Below are positions 8,293-16,123 of a stretch of DNA of 64,000 nucleotides, piece by piece. Source of the stretch: Tuwongella immobilis (GTDB taxonomy: Bacteria > Planctomycetota > Planctomycetia > Gemmatales > Gemmataceae). Within the stretch, counting starts at the first letter, position 1. Every line of letters starts with the position of its first letter. The stretch covers positions 3,076,920 through 3,140,919 of the forward strand of contig NZ_LR593887.1 in NCBI RefSeq assembly GCF_901538355.1. Direction: 5' to 3'. Both the position numbers and the translations under genes were made by a program. The notes under the pieces were generated by a model, which worked only from the letters and a program-made list of their open reading frames with translations, did no database searches and was not told the origin of the DNA.

Positions 8293-9510
8293 ATGTTGAA
8301 GTTCCCGATTTATATGGACAACAACTCCACCACCCGAACCGATCCGCGGGTTGTGGATGCCATGCTGCCCTACTTCACGGAAAAATTCGGCAACGCCGCA
8401 AGCCGAAACCACGCCTATGGTTGGGAAGCCGAAGAAGCAGTCGAATTGGCTCGCGAGCAAATTGCGGCGATCATCGGCGCATCGGGGAAGGAAATCATCT
8501 TCACCAGCGGTGCGACCGAGAGCAACAACCTGGCCATCAAGGGCGTTGCTCACATGTATCGCAAGAAGGGCAACCACATCATCACCGCAGCTACCGAGCA
8601 CAAAGCGGTGTTGGACCCTTGCAAGCGGCTGGAGCAAGAAGGCTTCCAGGTGACGGTGCTGCCGGTCGATCCGCAAGGGCGAGTCTCCGCCGAGCAAGTC
8701 GAAGCCGCGATGACGGATCAGACGATTCTGGTCAGCATTATGACCGCGAATAACGAAATCGGCACCATTCAACCGATCGCCGAAATCGGCAAACTGTGCA
8801 AGTCGCGTGGCGTGTTGTTCCACACCGACGCCGTGCAAGCGGTTGGCAAGATTCCGATGGATGTCGAAGCCATGGGAATCGATCTGTTGAGCCTGACCGG
8901 ACATAAACTTTACGGTCCCAAGGGGATCGGCGCGCTGTATGTGCGCAAGAAGAATCCCCGAGTGCGGCTGGATGCGATTATCGATGGCGGTGGCCACGAA
9001 CGCGGCATGCGCTCCGGAACCCTCCCGGTGCCGATGATTGTCGGCCTGGGCAAAGCGTGCGAGATTGCTCGCCTGGAGATGCCCGAAGAGACGCAACGAT
9101 TGTTCCGACTTCGGGAAAAACTCCGCGAAGGGATTATGGGACAATTGCCCGAGACGTACCTGAACGGGCATCCGACCGAGCGACTCCCTGGAAATGCCAA
9201 TATCAGCTTCGCGTTCGTGGAAGGCGAAGGGCTGATGATGGGCATCAAAGACATTGCTTGCTCGTCGGGATCGGCTTGCACCAGCGCTAGCCTGGAACCC
9301 AGCTATGTGCTTCGCGCCTTGGGCGTGGGCGATGAATTGGCACACTCGAGCATCCGCTTTGGGATTGGACGATTCAATACGGAAGAAGAAGTGGACTTCG
9401 TCGTGGATCGCGTGGTGAAAGAAGTGACGCGTCTGCGTGAAATGAGCCCGCTGTTCGAGATGGCCCAGCAGGGGATTGACCTGAAAACCGTGCAATGGGC
9501 AGCCCACTAA
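8293..9510 (+). CDS. iscS: Cysteine desulfurase IscS
   Basis: IscS is a pyridoxal-phosphate enzyme that takes sulfur from cysteine and passes it to IscU. The chosen ATG (8293) gives [14 protein letters not shown], aligning with the usual IscS N terminus; a GTG 15 bases earlier is possible. The PLP lysine is K205 ([12 protein letters not shown]), and the catalytic cysteine loop is [21 protein letters not shown] with C329. The length (405) and the C-terminal extension for IscU contact match group I desulfurases. It is transcribed directly after iscR and 50 bases before iscU. Confidence 0.95.
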   Translation: MLKFPIYMDNNSTTRTDPRVVDAMLPYFTEKFGNAASRNHAYGWEAEEAVELAREQIAAIIGASGKEIIFTSGATESNNLAIKGVAHMYRKKGNHIITAATEHKAVLDPCKRLEQEGFQVTVLPVDPQGRVSAEQVEAAMTDQTILVSIMTANNEIGTIQPIAEIGKLCKSRGVLFHTDAVQAVGKIPMDVEAMGIDLLSLTGHKLYGPKGIGALYVRKKNPRVRLDAIIDGGGHERGMRSGTLPVPMIVGLGKACEIARLEMPEETQRLFRLREKLREGIMGQLPETYLNGHPTERLPGNANISFAFVEGEGLMMGIKDIACSSGSACTSASLEPSYVLRALGVGDELAHSSIRFGIGRFNTEEEVDFVVDRVVKEVTRLREMSPLFEMAQQGIDLKTVQWAAH

Positions 9511-9561
9511 TTGCTTCTGATTCTTTCAAAACGAACCGTCTTCAGACGAGGAGAACCGATC

Positions 9562-9987
9562 ATGGCATATAGCGAACGCGTGCTCGATCACTACAGCAAT
9601 CCGCGCAACGTCGGCAGCTTCAATCAAAGCGACCCAACCGTCGGCACAGGGCTGGTTGGGGCTCCGGAATGCGGCGACGTCATGAAACTGCAGATCAAGG
9701 TGAACCCGGAAACCGGCGTCATCGAAGATGCCAAGTTCAAGACGTTCGGTTGTGGCAGTGCGATCGCCTCCAGCAGCCTGGCAACGGAATGGCTGAAGGG
9801 GAAAACGATTGAAGAAGCGATGGCAATCCGTAATACTGAGATCGTGGAAGAACTGGCCTTGCCGCCGGTGAAGGTCCACTGCTCGGTTCTTGCCGAAGAT
9901 GCGATCAAGGCCGCGATCAAGAACTATCAAGACAAGAACCAAGACGCGGTTGCCTCTGACAATCTGCAAACGCTGTCGGTGAGCTAA
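9562..9987 (+). CDS. iscU: Fe-S cluster scaffold IscU
   Basis: The scaffold on which [2Fe-2S] clusters are built. All ligand residues are present: C37 with D39 (APECGDVM), C64 (TFGCGSAIASSS) and C107 (KVHCSVLAEDAI). The LPPVK peptide at 100-104 is the recognition site for the HscA chaperone, consistent with hscB two genes downstream. The start at ATG 9562 is preceded by GAGGAGA. The 141 residues fit IscU with a slightly longer C-terminal tail. SufU is excluded because the SufU insertion is missing and LPPVK is present. Confidence 0.95.
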   Translation: MAYSERVLDHYSNPRNVGSFNQSDPTVGTGLVGAPECGDVMKLQIKVNPETGVIEDAKFKTFGCGSAIASSSLATEWLKGKTIEEAMAIRNTEIVEELALPPVKVHCSVLAEDAIKAAIKNYQDKNQDAVASDNLQTLSVS

Positions 9988-10034
9988 CCGTTTGAGAATG
10001 ATTGAACTCACACCTCCCAACAGGAGTTGAAACC

Positions 10035-10427
10035 ATGGCAACTGCCGAAACCACCGCACCGGAAACCACCGGCACCAAGCCGGCGATTACGATCAACCTG
10101 AGCGAACGCGCCGCTCAAGAAGTGCTCCGAATCGTGAGCGAACAAAAGGCTGCGGGCGTCGCCGAAAAGCTCTACCTGCGCATGCGAGTCGTCGGTGGTG
10201 GCTGCTCCGGCTTCCAACACAAGCTCGACTTGGACCCCCAAGTCAATGAAAAGCTCGATGAAGTTCTGAATATCCACGGTGTGGACGTTGTCATCGACAA
10301 GCGAAGCATGCTGTATCTCGACGGCGTGCAAGTCGATTTCCATGACGAGCTGAACAAGCGCGGATTCAGCATTTCCAACCCGTCGGCAAAGAGCACCTGC
10401 GGATGCGGTAGCTCCTTCTCGATGTAA
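10035..10427 (+). CDS. iscA: A-type Fe-S carrier (IscA/ErpA family)
   Basis: A carrier that delivers clusters or iron to target proteins. The three ligand cysteines are C57 (VVGGGCSGFQ) and C122/C124 (STCGCGSSFSM). The start at 10035 follows CAGGAG. Compared with E. coli IscA (107 residues) it has an extra Thr/Ala-rich N-terminal stretch of about 16 residues. ErpA or HesB cannot be told apart from IscA by motif alone; gene order (between iscU and hscB) favours IscA. Confidence 0.9.
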   Translation: MATAETTAPETTGTKPAITINLSERAAQEVLRIVSEQKAAGVAEKLYLRMRVVGGGCSGFQHKLDLDPQVNEKLDEVLNIHGVDVVIDKRSMLYLDGVQVDFHDELNKRGFSISNPSAKSTCGCGSSFSM

Positions 10428-10442
10428 TTCTCGGGATTTCAG

Positions 10443-10988
10443 GTGACTCACGTGGTTGACCACTTCGATCGCCTTGGGTTTCCAAGGCGATTCGATCTTG
10501 ATATTCACGCGATCGAACAGGCATACCTGGCTCGGTCGCGTGAGGTGCATCCGGACTATTTCTCCGATGCCGCCTCTGCGGATCAGCTCGCCAGTTTGGA
10601 CCTAGCTTCCAAGCTCAATGAATCGATCGCGATTCTGCGCGAACCTTTCCGACGTGCTGAACATCTTCTGGAATTACTTGGTGGCCCATCGGCTTCTGAA
10701 ATGAAGCAAATGTCCCCGGAGTTTCTCGAAGAAATGCTCGAGTTGCGCATGGCGATCGAAGAGATCCGCGATGCACAACCCCGCGATTTTGCAGCGATCG
10801 ATCATCTGGAACAATCGTTGCAACAACGCCAATCCGATGCGTTCGAGCAGATTGCCCAACATTTCGCGGAAATCGAACGGATGCCACCCGAGGCTTCGAA
10901 TCGTATACTGCATATGAAGATGATCCGCGAGCAACTCAACGCCGTGAAGTATCTTCAAGGCCTGCTTCGCGATCTTCTCTCCGATTGA
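10443..10988 (+). CDS. hscB: Co-chaperone HscB (J-domain)
   Basis: HscB brings IscU to HscA and stimulates its ATPase. The N-terminal J-domain holds the essential HPD at 36-38 (SREVHPDYF). The C-terminal half is the three-helix IscU-binding domain (LNESIAILREPFRRAEHLLELLGG, then MSPEFLEEMLELRMAIEEI). The length of 181 residues is typical. The only plausible starts are GTG 10443 or GTG 10452; both have a weak ribosome site, suggesting coupling to iscA 15 bases upstream. No hscA or ferredoxin gene follows, because a tRNA and an integrated element come next. Confidence 0.9.
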   Translation: MTHVVDHFDRLGFPRRFDLDIHAIEQAYLARSREVHPDYFSDAASADQLASLDLASKLNESIAILREPFRRAEHLLELLGGPSASEMKQMSPEFLEEMLELRMAIEEIRDAQPRDFAAIDHLEQSLQQRQSDAFEQIAQHFAEIERMPPEASNRILHMKMIREQLNAVKYLQGLLRDLLSD

Positions 10989-10999
10989 ACGACTCAATC

Positions 11000-11071
11000 G
11001 GGCGCTTAGCTCAGCGGTAGAGCGCTCGCCTTACACGCGATCGGTCACAGGTTCGAATCCTGTAGCGCCCA
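11000..11071 (+). tRNA. tRNA-Val (anticodon TAC)
   Basis: A complete cloverleaf can be folded: acceptor GGGCGCT/AGCGCCC, D arm GCTC..GAGC, anticodon stem CTCGC/GCGAT (outer pair C-T mismatched) with loop CTTACAC and anticodon TAC at 11032-11034, and T arm ACAGG-TTCGAAT-CCTGT. The discriminator base is A at 11071 and CCA is not encoded. The T loop and 3' end are duplicated at 36417, showing that the gene is the integration target of the downstream element and was restored by it. The integrase stop codon lies in the anticodon loop on the other strand. Confidence 0.95.
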
Positions 11072-12362
11072 TTTGAATGATTTGCAAGACTTCGTCAAGA
11101 ATCGCAGGATCTGCCATAAGGTCCTGCGATTCTTTCGTTTGCGCTCCAAGTTGTGATAACGCTCGAAGTACCGCGATGATCTGCTGTGCTGCGTTTTGCG
11201 CCCCGATTGCGTCGCTTTTTGCGTCAGGTTTTTCGACCGAAATTCCTTCCGTTGCGGCCTGTTGGAAGTGCTCGTCTCGCACCATCCGATAAAAGGCATC
11301 CGCAATTGCTTCGGTGTGGCCAAGCCAAGCCGCACAGACATGCGACGGGTAGCGGTCGGCCAATTCCGTTGCCCGAGTCGCTCGCATGTTCTGGTAAGGT
11401 TTCTTCCATGGCCGAACGCCAGCCATCAGGCACCAACGGTTCAATTGGGTGCGAAGGTTGACACTGGTTCCTTCTCGATACCGCGTAATCAGCCGATCTT
11501 CTCCAACTCCCGCAATCTCCCAGAGCGTTTCCAGGTACGGTCGCAGTTCCGCGAAGATCGGTACGATGCGGATGCCGCCATCCTCATGATGCTCGGTCTT
11601 GGATGCACGGACAATCATTCGCCCTTCAGCAAGGTTGACATCTGACCAACGCAACGCCATCACTTCGGTCGGACAGCGCAGGCCACCCCACCGCGCCAAT
11701 GCGATGATCGCACGAAATTGCGGACATGGCACCACTTCCATGACTTTTTGAACTTCCGATGCCGGAATGATCTGCTGGCGGGATCGATCCCCGACAACCG
11801 CGAGGCCGCGGATATGCCCGAAGGGATTGGTTTCGATGATCTTGCGAGTGACAGCGGCGTTGAAGAATTCTCGAATCAATCGGGTCCATTTGTTGGCGGT
11901 GGCTCGCGCTCGCCCTTTCAGCAACCCGAGCCGAACCCGGTCGGCATCTGCGGTGGTGATTTCATCCAATCGCATCTCACCTGGCAGCGCCCGAAGCAGC
12001 CACCGAGCCGCCTGGCGCAGGACTGTCATCGTGGAGGCTTTCACCTCGGCAGTTCGGCGATTGAGATGATCTTCGATGAATTCTTGGAGCGTAGGAATAA
12101 CTGCTCTTGGATCGTCGTCGAGCAAGCCCGCTTTGGTCAATCGATCCCGCAGTTGATCGCCAATCTCGGTGACCCAAAGCGCGGTATCGCGGGGTAGGGG
12201 TTGGCCGTTGAGCCGGGTATTCAGAATGAGTTCAATCTGTCTGCAAATCCCATCGGCATCTTTGCGACTGATTTTTCCGAGTCGGACCGTTCGCCGCCGT
12301 CCATCGGGGCCGGTGAACTGAATGCGCCGCCGTCCGTTGGGATCGTTAATCACACTTGCCAC
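11031..12362 (-). CDS. int: Tyrosine-type site-specific integrase
   Basis: The 443-residue recombinase has an N-terminal arm-binding-like region (RRRIQFTGPDGRRRTVRLG), a core-binding SAM-like domain (about 88-190) and a catalytic domain. Catalytic residues visible are R229 (ARWGGLRCPTEVMALRW), R327/R330 (QNMRATRATEL, where the usual box II His is replaced), H349 (AAWLGHT) and the nucleophile Y358 (DAFYRM). The last 13 or so codons are read from the antisense of the tRNA-Val gene, a common arrangement for integrases that target a tRNA 3' end. It is the first gene of the element and points into attL, so it should catalyse integration and, with an excisionase, excision. Confidence 0.93.
   Translation of the reverse strand: MASVINDPNGRRRIQFTGPDGRRRTVRLGKISRKDADGICRQIELILNTRLNGQPLPRDTALWVTEIGDQLRDRLTKAGLLDDDPRAVIPTLQEFIEDHLNRRTAEVKASTMTVLRQAARWLLRALPGEMRLDEITTADADRVRLGLLKGRARATANKWTRLIREFFNAAVTRKIIETNPFGHIRGLAVVGDRSRQQIIPASEVQKVMEVVPCPQFRAIIALARWGGLRCPTEVMALRWSDVNLAEGRMIVRASKTEHHEDGGIRIVPIFAELRPYLETLWEIAGVGEDRLITRYREGTSVNLRTQLNRWCLMAGVRPWKKPYQNMRATRATELADRYPSHVCAAWLGHTEAIADAFYRMVRDEHFQQAATEGISVEKPDAKSDAIGAQNAAQQIIAVLRALSQLGAQTKESQDLMADPAILDEVLQIIQMGATGFEPVTDRV
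11052..11142. repeat. attL: left copy of 91-bp direct repeat
   Basis: Runs from the T loop of tRNA-Val through its 3' end into the last codons of the integrase. It matches 36417-36507 at 87 of 91 positions. The crossover core is probably the tRNA part, beginning TTCGAATCCTGTAGCGCCCA, which is identical in both copies; the four differences all fall in the integrase-tail part. Confidence 0.9.
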
Positions 12363-12557
12363 GGTGTGGATCTCCTGGTTGACCGTTCCGGGGTCATCAG
12401 CAGGCTATCCAATCGCCATAGGTGACACAATTCCAACTGAGCAGAATTTCAGATTTTCTCCTAAATCCATACTGGACAAGTTGCCAGATCCGATTACCAT
12501 GGGCATTGCTTCAACAATTGTGAACGCATCAAGTCTGATTGGCAGGAGAAAATCCAA

Positions 12558-12809
12558 ATGGTGAATCTCCCGTTTCCGATGGGTGTGGATGTGTCGCTTC
12601 TGAATCGGTTGCTTCGCCGTGTCGATGCAGGCCGTGAGCAACCGGAAGCGTGTACCGTCTTGCTCTCGATTCCCGATGGACGACGGGTGCTGCTCCGATC
12701 GCCCGCGCCGGGGCTGCAACCGAACTCGCTTTGGGAAGCTGCGGATGAGGGAATTTTCTGTGTCGAGGTAATGCCAGCGGTCGATCTTGGAGAACGCATC
12801 GCCGCGTGA
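12558..12809 (+). CDS. Small hypothetical protein
   Basis: An 83-residue product starting at ATG 12558 behind AGGAGAAAATCCAA. It contains LLNRLLRRVDAG, ACTVLLSIPDGRRVLLRSPAPG and LWEAADEGIFCVEVM, a compact alpha/beta-looking protein without a recognised motif. It lies between the integrase and the repressor, opposite in strand to both. Its place next to the lysogeny genes suggests a regulatory or excision role, but nothing in the sequence demonstrates one. Confidence 0.45.
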   Translation: MVNLPFPMGVDVSLLNRLLRRVDAGREQPEACTVLLSIPDGRRVLLRSPAPGLQPNSLWEAADEGIFCVEVMPAVDLGERIAA

Positions 12810-12824
12810 TGGGCTTGCTTGCCC

Positions 12825-13412
12825 TCAGTGATAGCGCCGGTAGACGGCAACCAGCTTGCCATATACGTGATCCCCCGGTGACAGGGTGTGTGCCCAGCCA
12901 TCGGGGGAACGCAGTTTCCCACGCTGGAGCTTCTTGCAGACACATCCTTCGCCTTCGACCCATGCCACCACAATATCGCCGGATTTCACCTCCACGCCGG
13001 GCCGCACGATGATGAAATCCCCATCTTGGATATGCTCTTCTGTCATAGAGGAGCCACGCACCCGGTAGGCGATGCAATTGGCGAATTCCTGCCCCACCGA
13101 CAGCATCTCCCCATATTCGCCCTCGGCAACCGATGGCGGCCCAACTCCGACCGTCCCCGCCATGATGATCGAGACGCTGTTGGCCAAATTGACGCCGTGG
13201 GATTCTGGCAGATGGCTCGAAAGCGTCCCTTGGCTGATCTTCAGCGCACGCTCGATTTTCAGCGCCGTATCAACATCCGGTTGTCGTCTTCCCGTTTCGA
13301 TATGGGCCACCATTCCTTGCGTGATCCCCACCAGCGCCGCTAACTCCACTTGGGTCATCTTCTGGCGAATTCGCGCGAGCCGGACTGCTTCTCCATAAGC
13401 GTTTGGATCCAT
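12825..13412 (-). CDS. XRE/S24 phage-type repressor (LexA/CI-like)
   Basis: From ATG 13412 the 195-residue protein has an XRE helix-turn-helix (VRLARIRQKMTQVELAALVG, then ITQGMVAHIETGRRQPDVDT) and a C-terminal S24 peptidase domain. The peptidase shows the Ser nucleophile in RGSSMTEEHIQDGD (S122) and a Lys in CVCKKLQRG (160-161). An Ala/Val-Gly stretch (AGTVGVG, 85-91) is a likely self-cleavage region. Such repressors hold prophages or islands silent and are inactivated by RecA after DNA damage, or by a helper-phage protein in satellites. It faces the plus-strand genes across a palindrome-rich operator region. The ribosome site is weak and longer N termini are possible. Confidence 0.87.
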   Translation of the reverse strand: MDPNAYGEAVRLARIRQKMTQVELAALVGITQGMVAHIETGRRQPDVDTALKIERALKISQGTLSSHLPESHGVNLANSVSIIMAGTVGVGPPSVAEGEYGEMLSVGQEFANCIAYRVRGSSMTEEHIQDGDFIIVRPGVEVKSGDIVVAWVEGEGCVCKKLQRGKLRSPDGWAHTLSPGDHVYGKLVAVYRRYH

Positions 13413-13445
13413 GGTCAACCCCAAAAACAATACAGGAGTATTGAT

Positions 13446-13494
13446 TGACAACTGTTTACTGAGTAATATGCCTTGAGTAATAATACGGTTGTCA
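13446..13494. promoter_or_regulatory. Candidate repressor operator region
   Basis: Just upstream of the repressor start lie the inverted pair TGACAAC (13446-13452) / GTTGTCA (13488-13494), the palindrome TTACTGAGTAA (13456-13466) and a second TGAGTAA half site (13474-13480). The symmetrical elements, A+T-rich bases and position between divergent genes fit a lysogeny switch operator. Binding is inferred. Confidence 0.55.
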
Positions 13495-13571
13495 TTTTCC
13501 TGCGTCAAGTGCGTGCCTTGCTCCCCTCATTGGCACCCGCACCCAGAGACTCCCGCACAGGAACTGCCGCG

Positions 13572-13733
13572 ATGGATCGATTACTGACCGCAGTACAAGT
13601 GTCGAAAATGCTCTCCGTCCGAGTCTCGGAAGTTTTGCGTTGGAACAAAGGAGGGAACGGGCCGGTCCCAATCGTGATCCCTGGAATCGGTCTGCGATGG
13701 AGTCAGTCCGAGATCGAATTGTGGATTCACTAG
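13572..13733 (+). CDS. Excisionase/AlpA-like helix-turn-helix protein
   Basis: A 53-residue product from ATG 13572: MDRLLTAVQVSKMLSVRVSE, then VLRWNKGGNGPVPIVIPG and LRWSQSEIELWI. This is the standard MerR-like excisionase/AlpA layout (HTH, K-G-x-G-P wing, R-W-x-x-x-E-I-x-x-W). A longer N terminus from TTG 13473 is possible but is low complexity. Next to the repressor and integrase it is the best candidate for the excision director of the element. Confidence 0.7.
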   Translation: MDRLLTAVQVSKMLSVRVSEVLRWNKGGNGPVPIVIPGIGLRWSQSEIELWIH

Positions 13734-13823
13734 CAGGCGACACATCCACCCAAAGCAGGGATTCCCGATCCGCCTGCAATCGTTCCAGCGCCGGTTCCGA
13801 CGTTGCCAACACGGTCCACGGCA

Positions 13824-14159
13824 ATGCCAGCGGCCCCCACGATTGAAGCTGCGGAGTCGCGGCCGGCCCAACCCGAAACGCGCCCAGTGCCCCAGACGGA
13901 GTCGTTGCCGACGCTCGCCCAGGAGATTTTGCAGGTTCTCAGCCAGCGACGGGATTGGATGAACGGAGTCGAGATTGCGAGACGGATTTCCCCCAGCATC
14001 AACCCGCATGCAGGGAATTGGTACCGCATGCTGCGCCGGCTGCGAGGACTGGGTCTGATTGTTTCGGACAAGAGCCGAGGCTACCGCATTGCGCCACGAC
14101 CCAATTCGGGGGATGCAGACAATTCAAATCTGTCAATGCCCGTAGAAATGGGCAGGTGA
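13824..14159 (+). CDS. Probable winged-helix DNA-binding protein
   Basis: From ATG 13824 the first 35 residues are Pro/Ala/Glu-rich. A winged-helix-like domain follows: LAQEILQVLSQRRDWMNGVE, IARRISPSINPHAGNWYRML and RRLRGLGLIVSDKSRGYRI, where the last segment looks like the wing of a small transcription factor. The tail is polar. No clear ribosome site is visible, so the start is uncertain. It ends just before the GGGC repeat tract. A role in control of the early genes is plausible but unproven. Confidence 0.5.
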   Translation: MPAAPTIEAAESRPAQPETRPVPQTESLPTLAQEILQVLSQRRDWMNGVEIARRISPSINPHAGNWYRMLRRLRGLGLIVSDKSRGYRIAPRPNSGDADNSNLSMPVEMGR

Positions 14160-14161
14160 GA

Positions 14162-14190
14162 GGCGGGCGGGCGGGCGGGCGGGCGGGCGG
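14162..14190 (+). repeat. GGGC tetranucleotide microsatellite
   Basis: About seven uninterrupted GGGC units in 29 bases immediately after the winged-helix gene stop. Four or more G3 runs with single-base loops can form a G-quadruplex, and tetranucleotide tracts can change length by slippage. The opposite strand would carry the matching C-rich tract. Confidence 0.9.
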
Positions 14191-14320
14191 AAGACGTTGT
14201 ATAACCTGGCCAAAAATGGGCGATCTTCAACCAATTCGACGGCGGAAATCTCTCGTCGTCCAACAGCGATCAACAAAACTGCCCGTCTGCTCGCTACCTT
14301 GGCGGTGGAAGGTGACTCCG

Positions 14321-14375
14321 AAAGGGCAATCAAGGGGCAATCAAGGGGCAGTCAAGGGGCAATCAAGGGGCAGGA
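14321..14375 (+). repeat. Five 11-bp tandem repeats (iteron-like)
   Basis: Five head-to-tail units with consensus AAGGGGCAATC. Units 2 and 4 are exact; the others differ by one to three bases. An A-run (AAAAAAAT) follows within 20 bases. Helically phased short direct repeats beside an A-rich patch are typical of protein-binding iterons, but an origin in the replication gene at 20.5 kb is a stronger candidate. Confidence 0.8.
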
Positions 14376-14532
14376 CTTGGGCAAAAAAATCGTCAAAGAG
14401 GCGGGACCGAGGCGGGAGTTGCCCCCAAAAAGGGCGGGCGGCACCGAGGCAGTCAAGAGGCAGTGCCGACCGCGAAAACCGCTGACAGAGTTCTCGTGTC
14501 GATTGGAAATGAACGACCGAATCGCCAGTGAC

Positions 14533-14772
14533 TCAGTCACGGATCGGTTTATTCGCTTTGAAAGGTTGGATTGGTTTCATGAAAGGTTCCATGACCTCAA
14601 CAGGGTATCCAGTGATGAGAATGTGCATCCAATTCCAACCGGTGGCATATGAAAGCGTCCAGAGTGAGCACTTCACAATTGCAAAGCCCAACGCGATCGC
14701 AATTCCTCGTGCGACCCATTTGCCAAACGCAACCCCTTCGGATGGGGCAACCGGATTTGTCGGTGATTGCAT
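14533..14772 (-). CDS. Small membrane protein
   Basis: From ATG 14772, with GGAG eight bases upstream, 79 residues: a polar N terminus, a hydrophobic segment (GIAIALGFAIVKCSLWTLSY) and a second weaker one (WMHILITGYPVEVM), then a basic tail. No family recognised. It is on the opposite strand to the main gene run of the element. Confidence 0.45.
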   Translation of the reverse strand: MQSPTNPVAPSEGVAFGKWVARGIAIALGFAIVKCSLWTLSYATGWNWMHILITGYPVEVMEPFMKPIQPFKANKPIRD

Positions 14773-14851
14773 GAACGATCTCCATGAAAGTGGGATCGTC
14801 ACACGATACAGCAGTGATTCAACCAGATCAACGCAAAACCAAATTAAGGGT

Positions 14852-15049
14852 TTACTCTAGATCAGCTTCATCGGCTGGAGGCCATAAACCTTCACGCTCA
14901 AGTTTTTCACGCAATGCATCGTTCACAATCTGGGTCAAATCATGATCCAGACGATTCGCCAGAATGGCAGCTCGCGCAGCGAGTCGTGCACGAATTCCGA
15001 CCATTTTTCTAGGTTTATGACGGTCGTTTTTGGATTGTGGTTTTTCCAT
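14852..15049 (-). CDS. Small ribbon-helix-helix-like protein
   Basis: From ATG 15049 (GGAG just upstream) a 65-residue product: a Lys/Arg-rich start (MEKPQSKNDRHKPRKMVGIR), then ARLAARAAILANRLDHDLTQ and IVNDALREKLEREGLWP, ending acidic. The pattern hydrophobic strand, helix LTQIVNDAL, helix REKLEREG resembles CopG/ParD ribbon-helix-helix proteins. No toxin partner is visible next to it, so antitoxin status is not claimed. The surrounding bases are A+T-rich. Confidence 0.5.
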   Translation of the reverse strand: MEKPQSKNDRHKPRKMVGIRARLAARAAILANRLDHDLTQIVNDALREKLEREGLWPPADEADLE

Positions 15050-15279
15050 AACTCCATTGTGGAACATCGATGCACCCCTGGCGAGAGTTTTTTTACACTC
15101 TTGGAACCCACAATCATCAGAAATGATACCACTAAACATTGTAATTGATAAAAATTATTCTCATGGTCATATTGTGGATACCACAAGTGTACCAGTTGTT
15201 GATTTCAATCATCGACAACTGAGCCGAGCAAATTCAGCAACTATTCGGTGGCAAGTTTCAATTCGATGGAGAGAAAGAG

Positions 15280-16032
15280 ATGACTGGAATCGATTTGATC
15301 CGCCGCGAGATTGCTGGGCATGCGGTACAGCAGCGCCAAGATGGCTACGTCAACGCGACGCAACTTTGCCGAGCAGCCCGAAGACAACTCAACGACTACA
15401 CCCGGCTTGGTTCAACCAGCGAGTTTTTGAACTGTTTGGCGAGCGAAACGGGAATTCCCGTTATGGGGCTTGTTCAAGCATCGAAGGGTGGGAATTCCCC
15501 GCAAGGGACTTGGGTACATCCTCGGGTTGCGATTGATCTTGCGCGGTGGCTGTCGCCGCAATTCGCAGTTGTCGTGAATGGTTGGGTCTTCGAGATCATG
15601 ACAAAAGGGACTGCGAGCGTTCATGCTCGTAATCCGGAATCTCCAGGCATCTCGATGGAAGGGTTGCGGGCGGTCTTGGAGCAGTTGCTCTCGCCGGTCT
15701 TGAAGCGGCTGGATGCGTTGGAGCAACGGTCCCAGACATCCGCATGGTTTGCCATCCCGCCAGCCAACGGGCCACTCACGACGGTGAAGGATCGTTGCGA
15801 GCATCTGGGTTGGCAGGACTCATCGAATCGGGAACGAGAAGCCATTCGGCGGCTGACGCAACAACTCCTCTCGCGCCACTGCAAACACGGGCCACATCTG
15901 CTGAGTGGTGGCAACACGCTGCATTTTGATTCGGTGCAGATTCCCGAGCTGGACGAAGCGATTCTCTCCGTTTGGGTGAAGGCGCGAGGCGAGCGGAAGA
16001 ATCAGCCCACGATGTTCAGCGCGGCAGGCTGA
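15280..16032 (+). CDS. KilA-N domain protein
   Basis: From ATG 15280 (GGAGAGAAAGAG upstream), 250 residues. The KilA-N domain occupies about 1-112: RREIAGHAVQQRQDGYVNATQLCRAARRQLNDY, with EFLNCLASETGIPVMGLVQ and the closing block GTWVHPRVAIDLARWLSPQFAVVVNGWVFEI. KilA-N is a DNA-binding fold of phages and large DNA viruses, often an anti-repressor or regulator. The rest is a helical linker and a C-terminal region (TVKDRCEHLGWQDSSNREREAIRRLTQQLLSRHC) like phage antirepressor tails. It is the first gene of a long plus-strand run. Confidence 0.88.
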   Translation: MTGIDLIRREIAGHAVQQRQDGYVNATQLCRAARRQLNDYTRLGSTSEFLNCLASETGIPVMGLVQASKGGNSPQGTWVHPRVAIDLARWLSPQFAVVVNGWVFEIMTKGTASVHARNPESPGISMEGLRAVLEQLLSPVLKRLDALEQRSQTSAWFAIPPANGPLTTVKDRCEHLGWQDSSNREREAIRRLTQQLLSRHCKHGPHLLSGGNTLHFDSVQIPELDEAILSVWVKARGERKNQPTMFSAAG

Positions 16033-16123
16033 GTGACGGGATCGGCAGCCCGTGACATCGGGCAGGGCAGAGGACTGGAACCAGAGACGACCCCATTTCA
16101 TTTCGTGGACAGGAGATTTGAAG

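Larger units (their letters stand above)
14160..14532. other. Gene-poor segment with two short tandem repeats
   Basis: No reading frame here shows family similarity or a supported start. The stretch holds a GGGC microsatellite and a five-copy 11-bp repeat (separate entries) and Arg/Lys-rich spurious frames. It may be regulatory or a replication site. Confidence 0.5.

Noticed and set aside
14321-14375. Short regular repeats as a CRISPR array
   Set aside because: Units are only 11 bp and directly adjacent, without spacers.
14197-14652. Plus-strand frame of about 150 codons across the 11-bp repeats
   Set aside because: The translation is Arg/Lys/Ser-rich without family similarity, has no ribosome site and overlaps a better-supported minus-strand membrane protein.
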